From positions 1-64,000 of the forward strand of contig NZ_JACTVI010000042.1 of the NCBI RefSeq assembly GCF_014495685.1: a DNA stretch of 64,000 nucleotides. The letters are read 5' to 3'. The DNA comes from Streptomyces sp. TRM68367 (GTDB taxonomy: Bacteria; Actinomycetota; Actinomycetes; Streptomycetales; Streptomycetaceae). The notes beneath the pieces are model-generated. The model was not told the origin of the DNA and searched no databases. It saw only the letters and a list, made by a program, of their open reading frames with translations. Below, in pieces: positions 32,519 to 40,828 of the stretch (positions are counted from its first letter, which is position 1; each line of letters begins with the position of its first letter). The translations under genes were made by a program, and so were the position numbers.

Positions 32519-33582
32519 GCCGTCACCTCCGCACCGCGCTCCACGGCGCCCCGGCGTCTTCTCCTGCCCGCACGCCTGTCGCGTGTGCCGCCGTCGCCGC
32601 CGAGGTCGGCGCCCAGCAGCCGGACGAAGGCGAGCGCGATGAGGAAGACGTAGAGGAAGAGGAGCACCGCGTAGGCGGAGGCCGGTCCGAAGCGGACGTT
32701 GGAGGCCTCGCTCTGCGCGAGCATCGACAGGGTTTCCACCGAGCCCTTCTGCGCGCCGATGAGGATGTACGGCAGGTCGAACATCCGCAGTGCGTCCAGG
32801 CACCGGAACAGCACCGCCACCAGCAGCGCGGGCTTCACCAGGGGCAGGGTGATGCGCCAGAACCGGGCCAGGGCGCCGGCCCCGTCGATCCGGGCCGCCT
32901 CGTAGACCTCCTTCGGGATCACTTGAAGGCCGGCCAGGACCAGCAGCCCGATGAAGGGGGAGGTCTTCCACACGTCGGCGATGACGACCGCGATCTTGGC
33001 CTGGAAGCCGTCGGCGGTCCACAGCACCTGATGTCCGATGAGGACGTTGGCGATTCCGTCGGCGTTGAAGATCCACCGCCACAGCAGGCCGGAGATGGCC
33101 GTGGGGATCGCCCAGGGTATGAGGATGCTGGCCCGTACCAGGGACCGGCCGCGGAACGCCTTGTGCATGATCAACGCCATGGCCACACCGATCACCGTCT
33201 CCAGCGACACCGTGACGACGGTGAACAGCGTGGTGTTCCAGAAGGCGTTCCAGAACCGGTCGCCGGCCTGGGTGAAGATGTCGGTGTAGTTCTTCAGCCC
33301 CACGAAGGGCTCAGTGGTGCTGATGAAGCCGGTCTTGGGGTCCAGTCCCTGCGGCCCGTACAGCGACTCGTGCAGCGCCATGATCGTCGGGTAGATCACG
33401 ACGATCGTCAGTACCAGGAGCGTCGGGGAGACCAGCAGCGCGGCCATGCGCCCCGTGCCCGCGGTGGCCCGGGCCTGCCTGCCCCGGCGGTTCGGCAGTG
33501 CGGCGGGCCGCCCGGGGCGGCGGCCGGCCGCCGCCCCGGGCTCCCGCGCGGCGGCTTCGGGCGGGATCTTGATGGCGGACAT
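32515..33582 (-). CDS. Carbohydrate ABC transporter permease (MalF type)
   Basis: A 355-residue permease. A basic, Pro-rich cytosolic head of ~45 residues precedes the first helix (LLVSPTLLVLTIVVIYPTIM). The EAA loop is EAARIDGAGALARFWRITLP, and WAIPTAISGLLWRWIF is a typical helix. The C-terminus is highly basic (RDRRAGRRRRR). ATG 33582 is preferred because GAGG is near; a GTG at 33597 would overlap the binding protein gene. It is partner of the MalG-type permease and the lipoprotein. Confidence 0.88.
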   Translation of the reverse strand: MSAIKIPPEAAAREPGAAAGRRPGRPAALPNRRGRQARATAGTGRMAALLVSPTLLVLTIVVIYPTIMALHESLYGPQGLDPKTGFISTTEPFVGLKNYTDIFTQAGDRFWNAFWNTTLFTVVTVSLETVIGVAMALIMHKAFRGRSLVRASILIPWAIPTAISGLLWRWIFNADGIANVLIGHQVLWTADGFQAKIAVVIADVWKTSPFIGLLVLAGLQVIPKEVYEAARIDGAGALARFWRITLPLVKPALLVAVLFRCLDALRMFDLPYILIGAQKGSVETLSMLAQSEASNVRFGPASAYAVLLFLYVFLIALAFVRLLGADLGGDGGTRDRRAGRRRRRGAVERGAEVTA

Positions 33583-33593
33583 GAACCGGGGCC

Positions 33594-34901
33594 TCACTGC
33601 TGCGCCGTCAGCTTCTGCAGGTCCGCCTGCAGGTCCTTCAGCGCCTGCGCACTGCTCTTCTTGCCGGTCAGCGCGGCGTAGACCTCCTTCTGGATCGCCT
33701 GCGTCACTTGCCCGTACTGCACGACCCGCGGACGCGGCACGGCATGCGTGATGGACGCCTTGAGGTCGGACAGGTACGGATACTGCTTGTCCAGCGCGGC
33801 GCTGTCGTACAGGCTCGCGTACGGCGAGGGGAGGGAGGCCTTCTTGAGGAAGTAGGTGGAGTTCTCCTCGTTGGTGAGGAACTTCATGAAGTCCAGGGCC
33901 GTGGCCTTGTTCTTGGCGAAGGACGACAGGGCCAGGTTGGAACCGCCCAGGCTGGAGACGCCGGGCCCGTTCAGGCCGGGCAGCGGCGCGACCGCGAACT
34001 TGCCCGCGATCTTGCTCTTCTCCGCCAGGGAGTACACGTACGGCCAGTTGTTCAGGAATATGAGCTTTCCGGACTGGAACGCCTGACGGCCGTCCTCCTC
34101 CTGGTAGGTGATGGCCGCCTTCGGGATCGTGCCGTCCTTGAAGGCGTTGACGAGGAAGTCCAGGCCCTTCTTCGCCTGCGGGGTGTCGACGTCCGGCTTG
34201 CCGTTGGCGTCGGTGATGACACCGCCCGCGGAGTTCACGGCCTCGGCGAAGTTCACCGTCAGGCCCTCGTACTGCTGGAACTGCCCGGCGTAGCAGGACA
34301 TGCTCTTGGCCTCGGGGAGCTTCTTCACCTTGGCGCAGTCGGCCGTCATCTCCGCCCAGGTGGACGGGGGCCGGGTGATGCCGGCCTTCTTCAGCAGGTC
34401 TGTGCGGTAGAACAGCAGCTCACCGTTCGAATTGAACGGTACGGCGTACAGCTTGCCGCGGTACTTGCCTGTCTCCACCACCGGCTTCAGCATCTTCTGC
34501 AGCGGGAACTGAGTCGCGGGCAGCGGTTCGATCCACTGGTGGGCGGCGAACTCCGACGTCCACACGACGTCGGTGGCGAGCACCGTGTAGGCGTCGGACT
34601 TCGTCTCCGCGTTCTGGATCATCTGCTGGCGCTGCGAGTCGGCGTCCGTCGGCAGCTGGATGAAGGTGACCTTCTGCTTCGGGTGCTGCTTGTTCCAGCG
34701 GTTGAGGATGGTCTGGACGGTGCCGGTGGTGTCCTTGCCGGCCACGTACGTGATGGGGCCGCGGCCCTTGAACGACGCGGCGGCGGCCGATGCGGCCGAT
34801 CCGGACCCGCCGGTGCCGGACGATCCACAGGCGGTGAGGAGCAGTCCGGCTGCCGTGAGGGCCGCGGAACACTGCATCACTCTGGCGGTGCTTGTCTTCA
34901 C
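33594..34901 (-). CDS. Sugar-binding lipoprotein of ABC importer (AglE-like)
   Basis: A 435-residue extracytoplasmic solute-binding protein of the MalE type. The signal peptide ends with the lipobox LLTACGSS. The mature part opens with a Ser/Ala/Gly spacer and contains NRWNKQHPKQKVTF, TDVVWTSEFAAHQWIEPL, FNSNGELLFYRTDLLKKAG and NNWPYVYSL, usual in alpha-glucoside or trehalose/maltose binders. GTG 34901 has AGGAG 6 nt upstream; the open frame extends to 34967 without support. It is the first gene of the four-gene import and hydrolysis operon. The paired alpha-glucosidase supports an alpha-glucoside ligand. Confidence 0.9.
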   Translation of the reverse strand: MKTSTARVMQCSAALTAAGLLLTACGSSGTGGSGSAASAAAASFKGRGPITYVAGKDTTGTVQTILNRWNKQHPKQKVTFIQLPTDADSQRQQMIQNAETKSDAYTVLATDVVWTSEFAAHQWIEPLPATQFPLQKMLKPVVETGKYRGKLYAVPFNSNGELLFYRTDLLKKAGITRPPSTWAEMTADCAKVKKLPEAKSMSCYAGQFQQYEGLTVNFAEAVNSAGGVITDANGKPDVDTPQAKKGLDFLVNAFKDGTIPKAAITYQEEDGRQAFQSGKLIFLNNWPYVYSLAEKSKIAGKFAVAPLPGLNGPGVSSLGGSNLALSSFAKNKATALDFMKFLTNEENSTYFLKKASLPSPYASLYDSAALDKQYPYLSDLKASITHAVPRPRVVQYGQVTQAIQKEVYAALTGKKSSAQALKDLQADLQKLTAQQ

Positions 34902-35045
34902 TGTTACTCCTGGTCGTGCGGAACCGAAGCCGTGGCTTTCCCCCAGGTCATGAGATTGCGTTGTCACAGCATTGGACTGACAAAAAACACAGGTCGGATA
35001 CCCGAACGAGCAGTCCGTCCGGGCTGTACCTGTCCGCCTCCGGAC

Positions 35046-35102
35046 AACGCTTGCACGCTAGGAGCGGCATTTCGGGAAGTCAATGCATGATTGCGTGGCA
35101 AT
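35046..35102. promoter_or_regulatory. Operator candidates upstream of the sugar operon
   Basis: Three symmetric elements lie 145-200 bp before the binding-protein start: AACGCTTGCA (35046-35055, a LacI-type half-site pattern), CAATGCATGATTG (35081-35093) and ATTGCGTGGCAAT (35090-35102, perfect 5-bp arms around GTG). The last two overlap. LacI-family repressors usually govern agl-type operons, but no LacI gene is in this window. Confidence 0.4.
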
Positions 35103-35172
35103 AAGGAAAGAAAACGGTGAGAGTTCAGTCACAGACACAGCACAGCAGGCTGGTGCCCGGAGGCGTGGATGC

Positions 35173-35601
35173 TCAGCGAGTGCCCGGCACGGGCGAGTTG
35201 GCCGGCACCGGCGGCTCCTCCAGCGTCGTCGCCAGCCGGTCCAGCAGGCCGCGCAGCAGGTCGGTGTCGTCGTCGGAGAGCGCCGGCCAGTCGGCGCGGA
35301 CCGCGCGGTCGATGCTCCGCCAGTACTCCTGGCCGCGCGGGGTGAGGTGGGCGAGGATGCGCCGCCGGTCGAGCGGATCGACCCGGCGGTGCACGAGGTT
35401 TCGGTCGACGAGGTGGTCGGCGAGCTTGGTCAGCGTCGGCGGCGGCAGGAAGGCCGCCTCGGCGACCGCCGTCATGCGGTGCCCCTCGCCGTCGGAGAGC
35501 AGGGCGAGCACCCGCCACACCTCCAGCGAGCAGCCGTGCGCCTTCAGGACGGCCTCGAGCCGGCGCGCGGCCAGCCGCTCGGCCCGGGTCAGGAGCTGCA
35601 T
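35173..35601 (-). CDS. MarR-family regulator, possibly N-terminally truncated
   Basis: The protein reads MQLLTRAERLAARRLEAVLK, EVWRVLALLSDGEGHRMTAV, the recognition region FLPPPTLTKLADHLVDRNLV and the wing HRRVDPLDRRRILAHLTPRG. From ATG 35601 it has 142 residues, within the family range, but homologues as I know them start 10-20 residues earlier. Coding continues as YECAAL just upstream before being cut at about 35640 by the junction with a transporter fragment on the other strand. The DNA-binding core is intact. Its promoter is likely lost, so activity is doubtful. Confidence 0.7.
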   Translation of the reverse strand: MQLLTRAERLAARRLEAVLKAHGCSLEVWRVLALLSDGEGHRMTAVAEAAFLPPPTLTKLADHLVDRNLVHRRVDPLDRRRILAHLTPRGQEYWRSIDRAVRADWPALSDDDTDLLRGLLDRLATTLEEPPVPANSPVPGTR

Positions 35602-35645
35602 CAGGGCGGCGCACTCGTATGCGCGGGAGTCCGGCGGGCGCGTCG

Positions 35646-36259
35646 CCGGTGAGGCGTATCTGCCGCTCGGCACCCATGACTTCGCGCCGGTACTGCGCCG
35701 GATCGAGCGCTCGGACGCGGACGCCGTGCTGCTGCCGGCGGGCAGCGACGCGGTGCGGTTCAACCGGGCGTTCGCCGCGTACGGGCTGCACGAGCGGTGT
35801 CTGCGGCTGAGCACGCTGATGGACGGGAACATGCTGATGGCGAGCGGACCGGCGGCCACCGAAGACCTGTACAGCACGGCCGGGTTCTTCGCCTCGCTCG
35901 CCAACCGCGACACCCTCGACTTCCACGGGCGGTACGCTTCCCGGTACAGCGTCGAGGCCCCGGCCCTCGGCAACTTCGGCGAATCCTGCTACGAGGGCGT
36001 GCTGCTGCTCCCCGCCCTCATCGGCCGGGCCGGGACGCTGGACGTGGCGGCGATCGGGTCGGCGGCCGACACCGTGTCGTACGAGGGTCCGCGCGGGCTG
36101 CTGCATCTGCGCGGCAGCCATGTGCGGCAGCGGATCTATCCGGCGCGCGCGGCCGGCCTCGACTTCGACGTGGGCACGGAACTGACGCTCCTGCGGAAAG
36201 CACGTAGGGCGATGACGAACTCAGCCGCCGAATCCACGGATCGGTTCGCCAACGGGTGA
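35646..36259 (+). pseudogene. C-terminal fragment of an ABC transporter substrate-binding protein
   Basis: The plus-strand frame gives GEAYLPLGTHDFAPVLRRIE, SDADAVLLPAGSDAVRFNRA, EDLYSTAGFFASLANRDTLD and GESCYEGVLLLPALIGRAG. This is the second half of an amide/urea-type periplasmic binding protein (Peripla_BP_6). The signal peptide and first lobe are missing, and the frame runs upstream only through the antisense of the MarR gene. Such genes normally lie divergent from a MarR- or GntR-type regulator. Here a deletion at ~35640 has removed both 5' ends together with the shared promoter. No start site remains. Confidence 0.72.
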
Positions 36260-36261
36260 GT

Positions 36262-37014
36262 TCACGTCGAGGTCCGGCCTGTCCACGAGGACGAGGGCCT
36301 GGCGGGGGCCTCGGTCTCGGCGACGCCAACCGCCCGGTTCAGCGCGACGGCCGGGCTCGGACGAGGGCCGGAAGCTGGTCGTAGAGCTGGCGGATCTGCC
36401 GCCGGCCGTGGCGTCCGCGGTGGGTGCGTCGCTGTGGACGGCCTGGATCGCGGGCCTGGACCTGGTAAGGGCCGTGCCGGTCGCGGCACAGGCGGCGGCG
36501 GACCAGCGCCTGCCCTTCGGCGATCAGGCCGCCATCCCAGCGGGCCCGGTCCTGTTCGGGCAGCGGCACCAGCACACCGCCGTCGCCGCGCCGGGCGGCC
36601 CTGCGCGACTCGGCGAGCGGCGGCCCGGGCCTGCTGGGAGAGCGCGGGGTGGCAGCAGGTGAAGGTCAGGCGGAGCCGTTCGTCGCGCACGGGCTCTCCT
36701 CGGGCGGTGCGTCGGGGGCGTGCAGCAGGTCCGCCTCGGCGTGCCGCGCGTCCCGCCCGGCCTCGCGGCACAGACAGTCGATGGCCCGGTTTCGCGCGGT
36801 GGTGATGATCCACCCGGCCGGACTCGGTTGCGCCCCGGTCTCCGGCCGGCGCCGCACCGCGGTGGTGAAGTCGTCCTGGGCCGCTTCCTCGGCTGGGGCC
36901 TGCCGGCGGATCAGGCCAGAGGAAATCGACAGCTCCTCATGGGCGCTGGTGAGGGGGGTCTGGTGCGTCCAGCTGCAAGGCGGAGAAGGGAGTCGCCTCG
37001 ACACCCGTGGTCAT
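36262..37014 (-). pseudogene. ECF-type RNA polymerase sigma factor, multiply broken
   Basis: Pieces in different minus-strand frames spell an ECF sigma of the group with a DUF6596/SnoaL-like tail: AQDDFTTAVRRRPETG, SPAGWIITTARNRAIDCLCR, then VRDERLRLTFTCCHPAL, PLPEQDRARWDGGLIAEGQA, RQIRQLYDQLPALVRARPS and VALNRAVGVAETEAP. At least three frame changes and deletions (the sigma-4 helix-turn-helix is missing) separate them. ATG 37014 begins MTTGVEATPF. The ATG overlaps the stop of the YciI remnant upstream, the usual arrangement of YciI with this sigma type. No functional product is possible. Confidence 0.7.
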
Positions 37015-37163
37015 CAGTCCTCGGCTTCGCCCATGAACGGCCGCACCTCGATCGGCAGCGTGGTCGCCGCCGCCAGCCTGCGGCCCCACTCCAGGGCCGC
37101 GTCCAGGTCGGGCGCCTTGATGAGGCTGATGCCCCCGAGCATCTCCTCGCCGCGCCTGCCCCA
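37014..37163 (-). pseudogene. YciI-family protein, C-terminal remnant
   Basis: The minus strand reads GEEMLGGISLIKAPDLDAAL, EWGRRLAAATTLPIEVRPFM and GEAED, the last ~45 residues of a YCII-related protein. These usually stand upstream of ECF sigma factors of the type found next door. Its TGA overlaps the sigma ATG (TGATG). The first half, with the catalytic His-Asp region, is missing at ~37163, next to the SPW promoter region. Confidence 0.65.
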
Positions 37164-37278
37164 TGCGCATCCGGCCTCTACACATAAGGGAAAAATAAGC
37201 GCAGAATGAGCTCACGCGGTGCTTAATCCGCATACCGCACCAGACGCGGTCAGGCCTGCAAGGCAAAGGAGACGAGTC

Positions 37279-37719
37279 ATGGCCAACGTCTCGCCCACCA
37301 GGGGTGACATATCCGGCCACCCCGATGCATCCGAGATGCGGGCACGGTATGCCCGAATGCTCGGTGGTCGCGATGTGGCGCTCGTGGACGGACCGGTGTT
37401 CCTGCTCGGTCTGTACTGCGCCGTATCCCCGTGGATACTCCACTACACGACGAGCCAGCCTCCACTCGTGACACACAACCTCATCGTCGGCATCGCGATA
37501 GGACTGCTGGCCCTGGGGTTCACCCGGGCTCCGGAACGCATGTACGGCCTGAGCTGGGCCATGTGCGCGCTGGGCATCTGGATGATCATCGCCCCGTGGG
37601 TCGTCGGCGACGGCCCCGACGCGGGCGTGATCGTGAACAACATCGTCATCGGTGGCCTGGCCTTTGTCCTGGGGCTGTTGTGCGCCGGTACGGCGGCGAA
37701 GAGCGCCCCCAAGCCGTAG
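37279..37719 (+). CDS. SPW repeat protein, membrane
   Basis: A 146-residue protein with four hydrophobic helices in two repeats. The SPW motif appears as AVSPWILHY near residue 55 and again as IIAPWVVGD near 108, each at a helix end, as in the SPW family. The head (residues 1-40) is polar. ATG 37279 has AAGGAG 8 nt upstream. It is followed by a strong terminator (37746-37776), so it is monocistronic. The function is unknown. The AT-richer leader 37170-37230 suits a regulated promoter. Confidence 0.85.
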   Translation: MANVSPTRGDISGHPDASEMRARYARMLGGRDVALVDGPVFLLGLYCAVSPWILHYTTSQPPLVTHNLIVGIAIGLLALGFTRAPERMYGLSWAMCALGIWMIIAPWVVGDGPDAGVIVNNIVIGGLAFVLGLLCAGTAAKSAPKP

Positions 37720-37745
37720 GGACACCCCAGGAAAGGGAAACGAGC

Positions 37746-37776
37746 GAGGCCGGTCCGCCATGTACGGACCGGCCTC
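37746..37776 (+). terminator. Strong terminator hairpin after SPW gene
   Basis: A 12-bp perfect stem, GAGGCCGGTCCG / CGGACCGGCCTC, at 37746-37757 and 37765-37776 with a 7-nt loop, 26 bp after the SPW stop. Confidence 0.75.
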
Positions 37777-37799
37777 TCCGCGTCGGCCGTGCCTCGTGC

Positions 37800-37945
37800 C
37801 GGACGATGCCGGCGTGCGGCTGGATCTCGAAGGTGACGCGGGAGTGCCGGTCCGGGGTTCCCTCGTCCTCGCGCCGGCCCAGGTGGTGACCAGGCGGGCC
37901 GGCCGCTCGCTGGCCTCCAGGGCGGCCAGGCGCGTCACGGCCTGA
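37800..37945 (-). pseudogene. SRPBCC/AHSA1-domain remnant
   Basis: The minus strand gives EASERPARLVTTWAG in one frame, then after a one-base shift DEGTPDRHSRVTFEIQPHAG and IVRHEAR. The order R-LV-x-TW followed by SRVTFEIxPHxxxVR is characteristic of AHSA1-type SRPBCC proteins. Only ~45 residues remain. It is flanked by the SPW terminator and a phosphotransferase gene. Confidence 0.6.
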
Positions 37946-37954
37946 AGCGGGCCG

Positions 37955-38692
37955 TCAGCGCAGGAAGGTGCCCAGTTCCCGGCGGTGCGCTGAGACCCAG
38001 CCGTGGGCCGCCCGGACCTCGTCCACGACCCCGCGCTCCCGCAGTCGCTGCATGGCCGGTGCGCCGCGCAGTGCGGCGGACTCGATGCCCCGTCGGCAGC
38101 GGTCCTGCCACCACAGGATCGTGTCGAGGAGCTGGTCGCGCCCGGTCAGGCCGTACGCGTCACAGACGAGCCCGATCCGGCGTGCCGCCTCCCGCACGTC
38201 GGCCGCGCCGGGGCCGAGGTCCAGGTACTGCCAGCACACATGGGCGACATCGTGGATCCGCTCCCCCGGCGCGGCGATGTCCCAGTCGATGAGGGCCAGC
38301 GGCGTCCACTCCGCGCCGGTCACGGCGTACACCGTGTTCTTCGGGGAGAGGTCGTTGTGGCACACCACGTCCTGGTCACCCGCCAGGGCCGTCCCGTGGG
38401 TCAGGTCGTGGAACTCGCGCACGAGCCGCGCGATCCGCACCAGCCCGGCGTCGGTGCGGGCGGCCGCGCGCTGCGCCGGGGTGAGCGCCGCCCGCCCCTC
38501 GATGTGGCCGAGCACCTCCCGCCCCCGCTCGTCCGTCCCGAGAAACCTCGGCGCCCCGGCCCACCCGTGCCGCTCGAACAGCGCGAGCAGGTCCCGTACA
38601 TACCCCGACCGGGCCGAGGGCGTACGCCGCACGGTGTCCCCGATGCGCACGACGTCGTTGATGAATCCCCCGGCGAGAAACTGCTCCTCCAC
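37955..38692 (-). CDS. Aminoglycoside phosphotransferase-family protein
   Basis: A 245-residue small-molecule kinase-like protein. The catalytic loop is VVCHNDLSPKNTVY near residue 120 (HND in place of the common HGD, with the Asp kept), and the metal-binding segment is LALIDWDIAAPGERIHDVAH. The ATP lobe is short, beginning EEQFLAGGFINDVVRIGDTV. GTG 38692 is chosen because AGGAGG lies 5 nt upstream; an ATG at 38740 would add unrelated residues. Antibiotic or metabolite phosphorylation cannot be decided. It is co-directional with the GNAT gene, 60 bp downstream of it. Confidence 0.82.
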   Translation of the reverse strand: MEEQFLAGGFINDVVRIGDTVRRTPSARSGYVRDLLALFERHGWAGAPRFLGTDERGREVLGHIEGRAALTPAQRAAARTDAGLVRIARLVREFHDLTHGTALAGDQDVVCHNDLSPKNTVYAVTGAEWTPLALIDWDIAAPGERIHDVAHVCWQYLDLGPGAADVREAARRIGLVCDAYGLTGRDQLLDTILWWQDRCRRGIESAALRGAPAMQRLRERGVVDEVRAAHGWVSAHRRELGTFLR

Positions 38693-38752
38693 CTGAACCT
38701 CCTGCCGCGCCCCGGACGCACGCGCCCAGGCGGCACGCACATGTGGCGACCG

Positions 38753-39529
38753 CTACGGCACGTACGTGTACGGCGTCGTCGTAGTGAGGGGCGCGAAGCC
38801 GAGGCGTTCGAGGACGGGGCGGCTCTGGCTGGAGGCGTCGACCTGGAGGTAGCGGTAGCCGCGTTCCACGGCGGCGCGGGCGCGGTGGGCGACCAGGGAC
38901 CGGTAGATGCCGCGGCCGCGCCAGCCCTCGACGGTGCCGCCGCCCCACAGCCCGGCGAACCTCGTCCCGGGCACGAGTTCCATGCGGGCCGCGCTCACCG
39001 GCTCTTCACCGGCCAGCGCCACGACGGCGACGACGGTGTCGGGGTCGGCCGCCAGCCGGGCGAGCAGCTGGTGCCGCAGCCAGGCGCTGTCCGCGCCGAA
39101 GGCCTTCGCGTGCACGTCGGCGACGAGATCGACGCCCGCCTGGTCGGTGACCGGCAGGACGCGGATGCCCTCGGGCGGCTCGGCGTCGAGGTCCAGGTCG
39201 GCGGCCTCGCCGAGCATCAGCGTCTCCTCGGGGCCCGGCGCGAACCCGGCCGTGCCCAGCCGTTGGCCGAGGTCCACCGGCAGATCGTGCCCGTACAGCT
39301 TCCACTCGAAGGCACGGCCGAGGCCGGTGTAGTACCGGATCTGCTCGGCGATCGCCGCCTCCACGCCGGTCCCGTCCAGGCCGGACCACAGGACGCCGTT
39401 CCAGCCGTGCGCGGGGGCGACCTGCCGCACCACGCCGCCGGCCCGCTCGACCCGGGCGTCGGGGCTGTCGGGCTGCGCTCCCTCGCGCAGGTCACGGTCG
39501 AAGAGGGCGAGCACCGCAGCATGATCCAT
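38753..39529 (-). CDS. GNAT-family N-acetyltransferase
   Basis: A 258-residue acyl-CoA N-acyltransferase. The acetyl-CoA-binding block is GGTVEGWRGRGIYRSLVAHR near residue 195, followed by YRYLQVDASSQSRPVLERLG and the terminal FAPLTTTTPYTY. The first ~130 residues form an additional N-terminal half (MDHAAVLALFDRDLREGAQP), typical of two-lobed actinobacterial GNATs. The substrate amine is unknown. ATG 39529; divergent from the deaminase gene 118 bp away. Confidence 0.85.
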   Translation of the reverse strand: MDHAAVLALFDRDLREGAQPDSPDARVERAGGVVRQVAPAHGWNGVLWSGLDGTGVEAAIAEQIRYYTGLGRAFEWKLYGHDLPVDLGQRLGTAGFAPGPEETLMLGEAADLDLDAEPPEGIRVLPVTDQAGVDLVADVHAKAFGADSAWLRHQLLARLAADPDTVVAVVALAGEEPVSAARMELVPGTRFAGLWGGGTVEGWRGRGIYRSLVAHRARAAVERGYRYLQVDASSQSRPVLERLGFAPLTTTTPYTYVP

Positions 39530-39647
39530 GCCCCCACTCCAGCACGCCGGTGTCACAGCGGCAACGCAATTGAGGTGCGGCCGGGCCGCGGAGAAGGCCG
39601 ATGATGGGGACGCCCACTGGATCACCGATGCGAAAGGCAACGCACCC

Positions 39648-40133
39648 ATGACCGTGCAGGACACCGAGCTGCCGTACTTGCGCCGCTGCGTGGAGCTGGC
39701 CGCCGAGGCGCTGGCGGCCGGGGACGAGCCGTTCGGCTCGGTGCTGGTCGGCGCGGACGGCACCGTGCTCGGCGAGGACCACAATCGGGTGGCGTCCGGC
39801 GACCGCACCCGGCACCCCGAGTTCGCCCTGGCCCGCTGGTCGGCCGCCCACCTCACGCCCGGGGAACGGGCGGAGGCGACCGTGTACACCTCCGGCGAGC
39901 ACTGCCCGATGTGCGCGGCCGCGCACGCCTGGGTGGGCCTCGGCCGCATCGTGTACGTCGCCTCCTCCGAGCAGCTCTCGGCCTGGCTGGCGGAGCTGGG
40001 CGTGCCGCAGCCGCCGGTGCGGACACTGCCCGTCCACGAGGTCGCACCCGGCGTGGCCGTGGACGGCCCCGTGCCCGAACTGGCCGAGCAGGTACGCGCG
40101 TTGCACGTCCGCTTCCATCACGGCGGCACCTGA
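39648..40133 (+). CDS. Nucleoside deaminase (CMP/dCMP deaminase fold)
   Basis: A 161-residue zinc-dependent deaminase. The zinc and proton-transfer motif reads RTRHPEFALA (His-x-Glu, with Pro instead of Ala) and the cysteine pair is EHCPMCAAAHAW. The GDEPFGSVLVGADG block is the usual substrate loop. These proteins act on guanine, cytosine or related bases in salvage. ATG 39648 is chosen by domain start with GAAAGG 11 nt upstream. Downstream lies only gene debris. Confidence 0.87.
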   Translation: MTVQDTELPYLRRCVELAAEALAAGDEPFGSVLVGADGTVLGEDHNRVASGDRTRHPEFALARWSAAHLTPGERAEATVYTSGEHCPMCAAAHAWVGLGRIVYVASSEQLSAWLAELGVPQPPVRTLPVHEVAPGVAVDGPVPELAEQVRALHVRFHHGGT

Positions 40134-40143
40134 CAGGACGCCC

Positions 40144-40440
40144 TACTGCTGGCCCTGGGCACGGTGCCCTGCTCGGCTTCGACATCGCGTACGGCATCCT
40201 GCAGCAGCGGGAGCCCCTGCTCCCGCCGGCGCACCGGCTGGTGCTGCTCGCCGCAGTGACCCTGATCGCACCGGGCATCCTGCTGTACGAGGGGCTGACC
40301 CGCACCGCGCACGACGCCGCCGTGATCGCCACCTTCTCCGGGATGCTCTTCCTGCTGGTGATCCTGCGGCTGTCGGGCATGGTCGTGGCGCATCGCCGGG
40401 CGGTGGCCCGGGAGCTCGCCCTGGGCCGGGCCGGTGCGTC
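40144..40440 (+). pseudogene. Fragment of a multi-helix membrane sensor (diguanylate-cyclase-type head)
   Basis: The frame reads LLGFDIAYGILQQREPLLPP, HRLVLLAAVTLIAPGILLYE, AAVIATFSGMLFLLVILRLS and MVVAHRRAVARELALG. This is the last three hydrophobic helices plus the juxtamembrane helix found before GAF/GGDEF parts in Streptomyces cyclic-di-GMP proteins. It has no start, no upstream helices and no output domain; it stops at ~40440 where another gene remnant begins. The exact family is uncertain; the membrane character is clear. Confidence 0.5.
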
Positions 40441-40449
40441 CCGGGTGTC

Positions 40450-40773
40450 GGTCGTCAGCACGAGGAGGTCGCCCGGTCCTGCGAGGCCGCGGTCGACCGG
40501 CTGCTCGGCGTTCTGCCGGGCGTTCGTGCGGTGCGTGCAGCCGGGCGGGTATCTGGCGGCGGCGTTCATGGAGAACATGCCGACCAACCGCATCGGGCCC
40601 GCGTCGCGCTGGCCGGGCTGCCCGGTGGACCCGGACGCCGTACGGGAGGTGTTCACGCCGCTGCCCCGGGAGCCGGCGGTCACCCGCATCGACGCCGACC
40701 CGACGCTGCCGGCTACGGGGACTCCGGGATGGTGCTGCTCAGCGGGGTGACCGGGCCGTCGCTGCCGGGCTGA
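40450..40773 (+). pseudogene. C-terminal fragment of a SAM methyltransferase, frameshifted
   Basis: One frame has HEEVARSCEAAVDRLLGVLP. The next frame has VQPGGYLAAAFMENMPTNRI, WPGCPVDPDAVREVFTPL and VTRIDADPTLP, and the ending YGDSGMVLLSGV needs a further shift. RPGGYLxxAFMENM with WPGCPVD is the end of the NNMT/PNMT-like methyltransferase group common in Streptomyces. The SAM-binding half is absent. It is fused directly to the membrane-sensor fragment, so a deletion joined two unrelated genes. Confidence 0.6.
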
Positions 40774-40784
40774 GGTGCCGTACG

Positions 40785-40814
40785 CGGCCCCGCCGGTGAC
40801 GGTCAGCGGGGCCG
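40785..40814 (-). terminator. Terminator hairpin downstream of chaplin gene
   Basis: A 9-bp perfect stem, CGGCCCCGC / GCGGGGCCG, spans 40785-40793 and 40806-40814 with a 12-nt loop, 15 bp beyond the chaplin stop. Confidence 0.6.
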
Positions 40815-40828
40815 GGTTGGGGGGCGGG

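Noticed and set aside
35117-36259. Single 380-codon plus-strand gene
   Set aside because: Its first half is the antisense of a well-formed MarR domain; only the second half (from ~35646) matches a binding protein.
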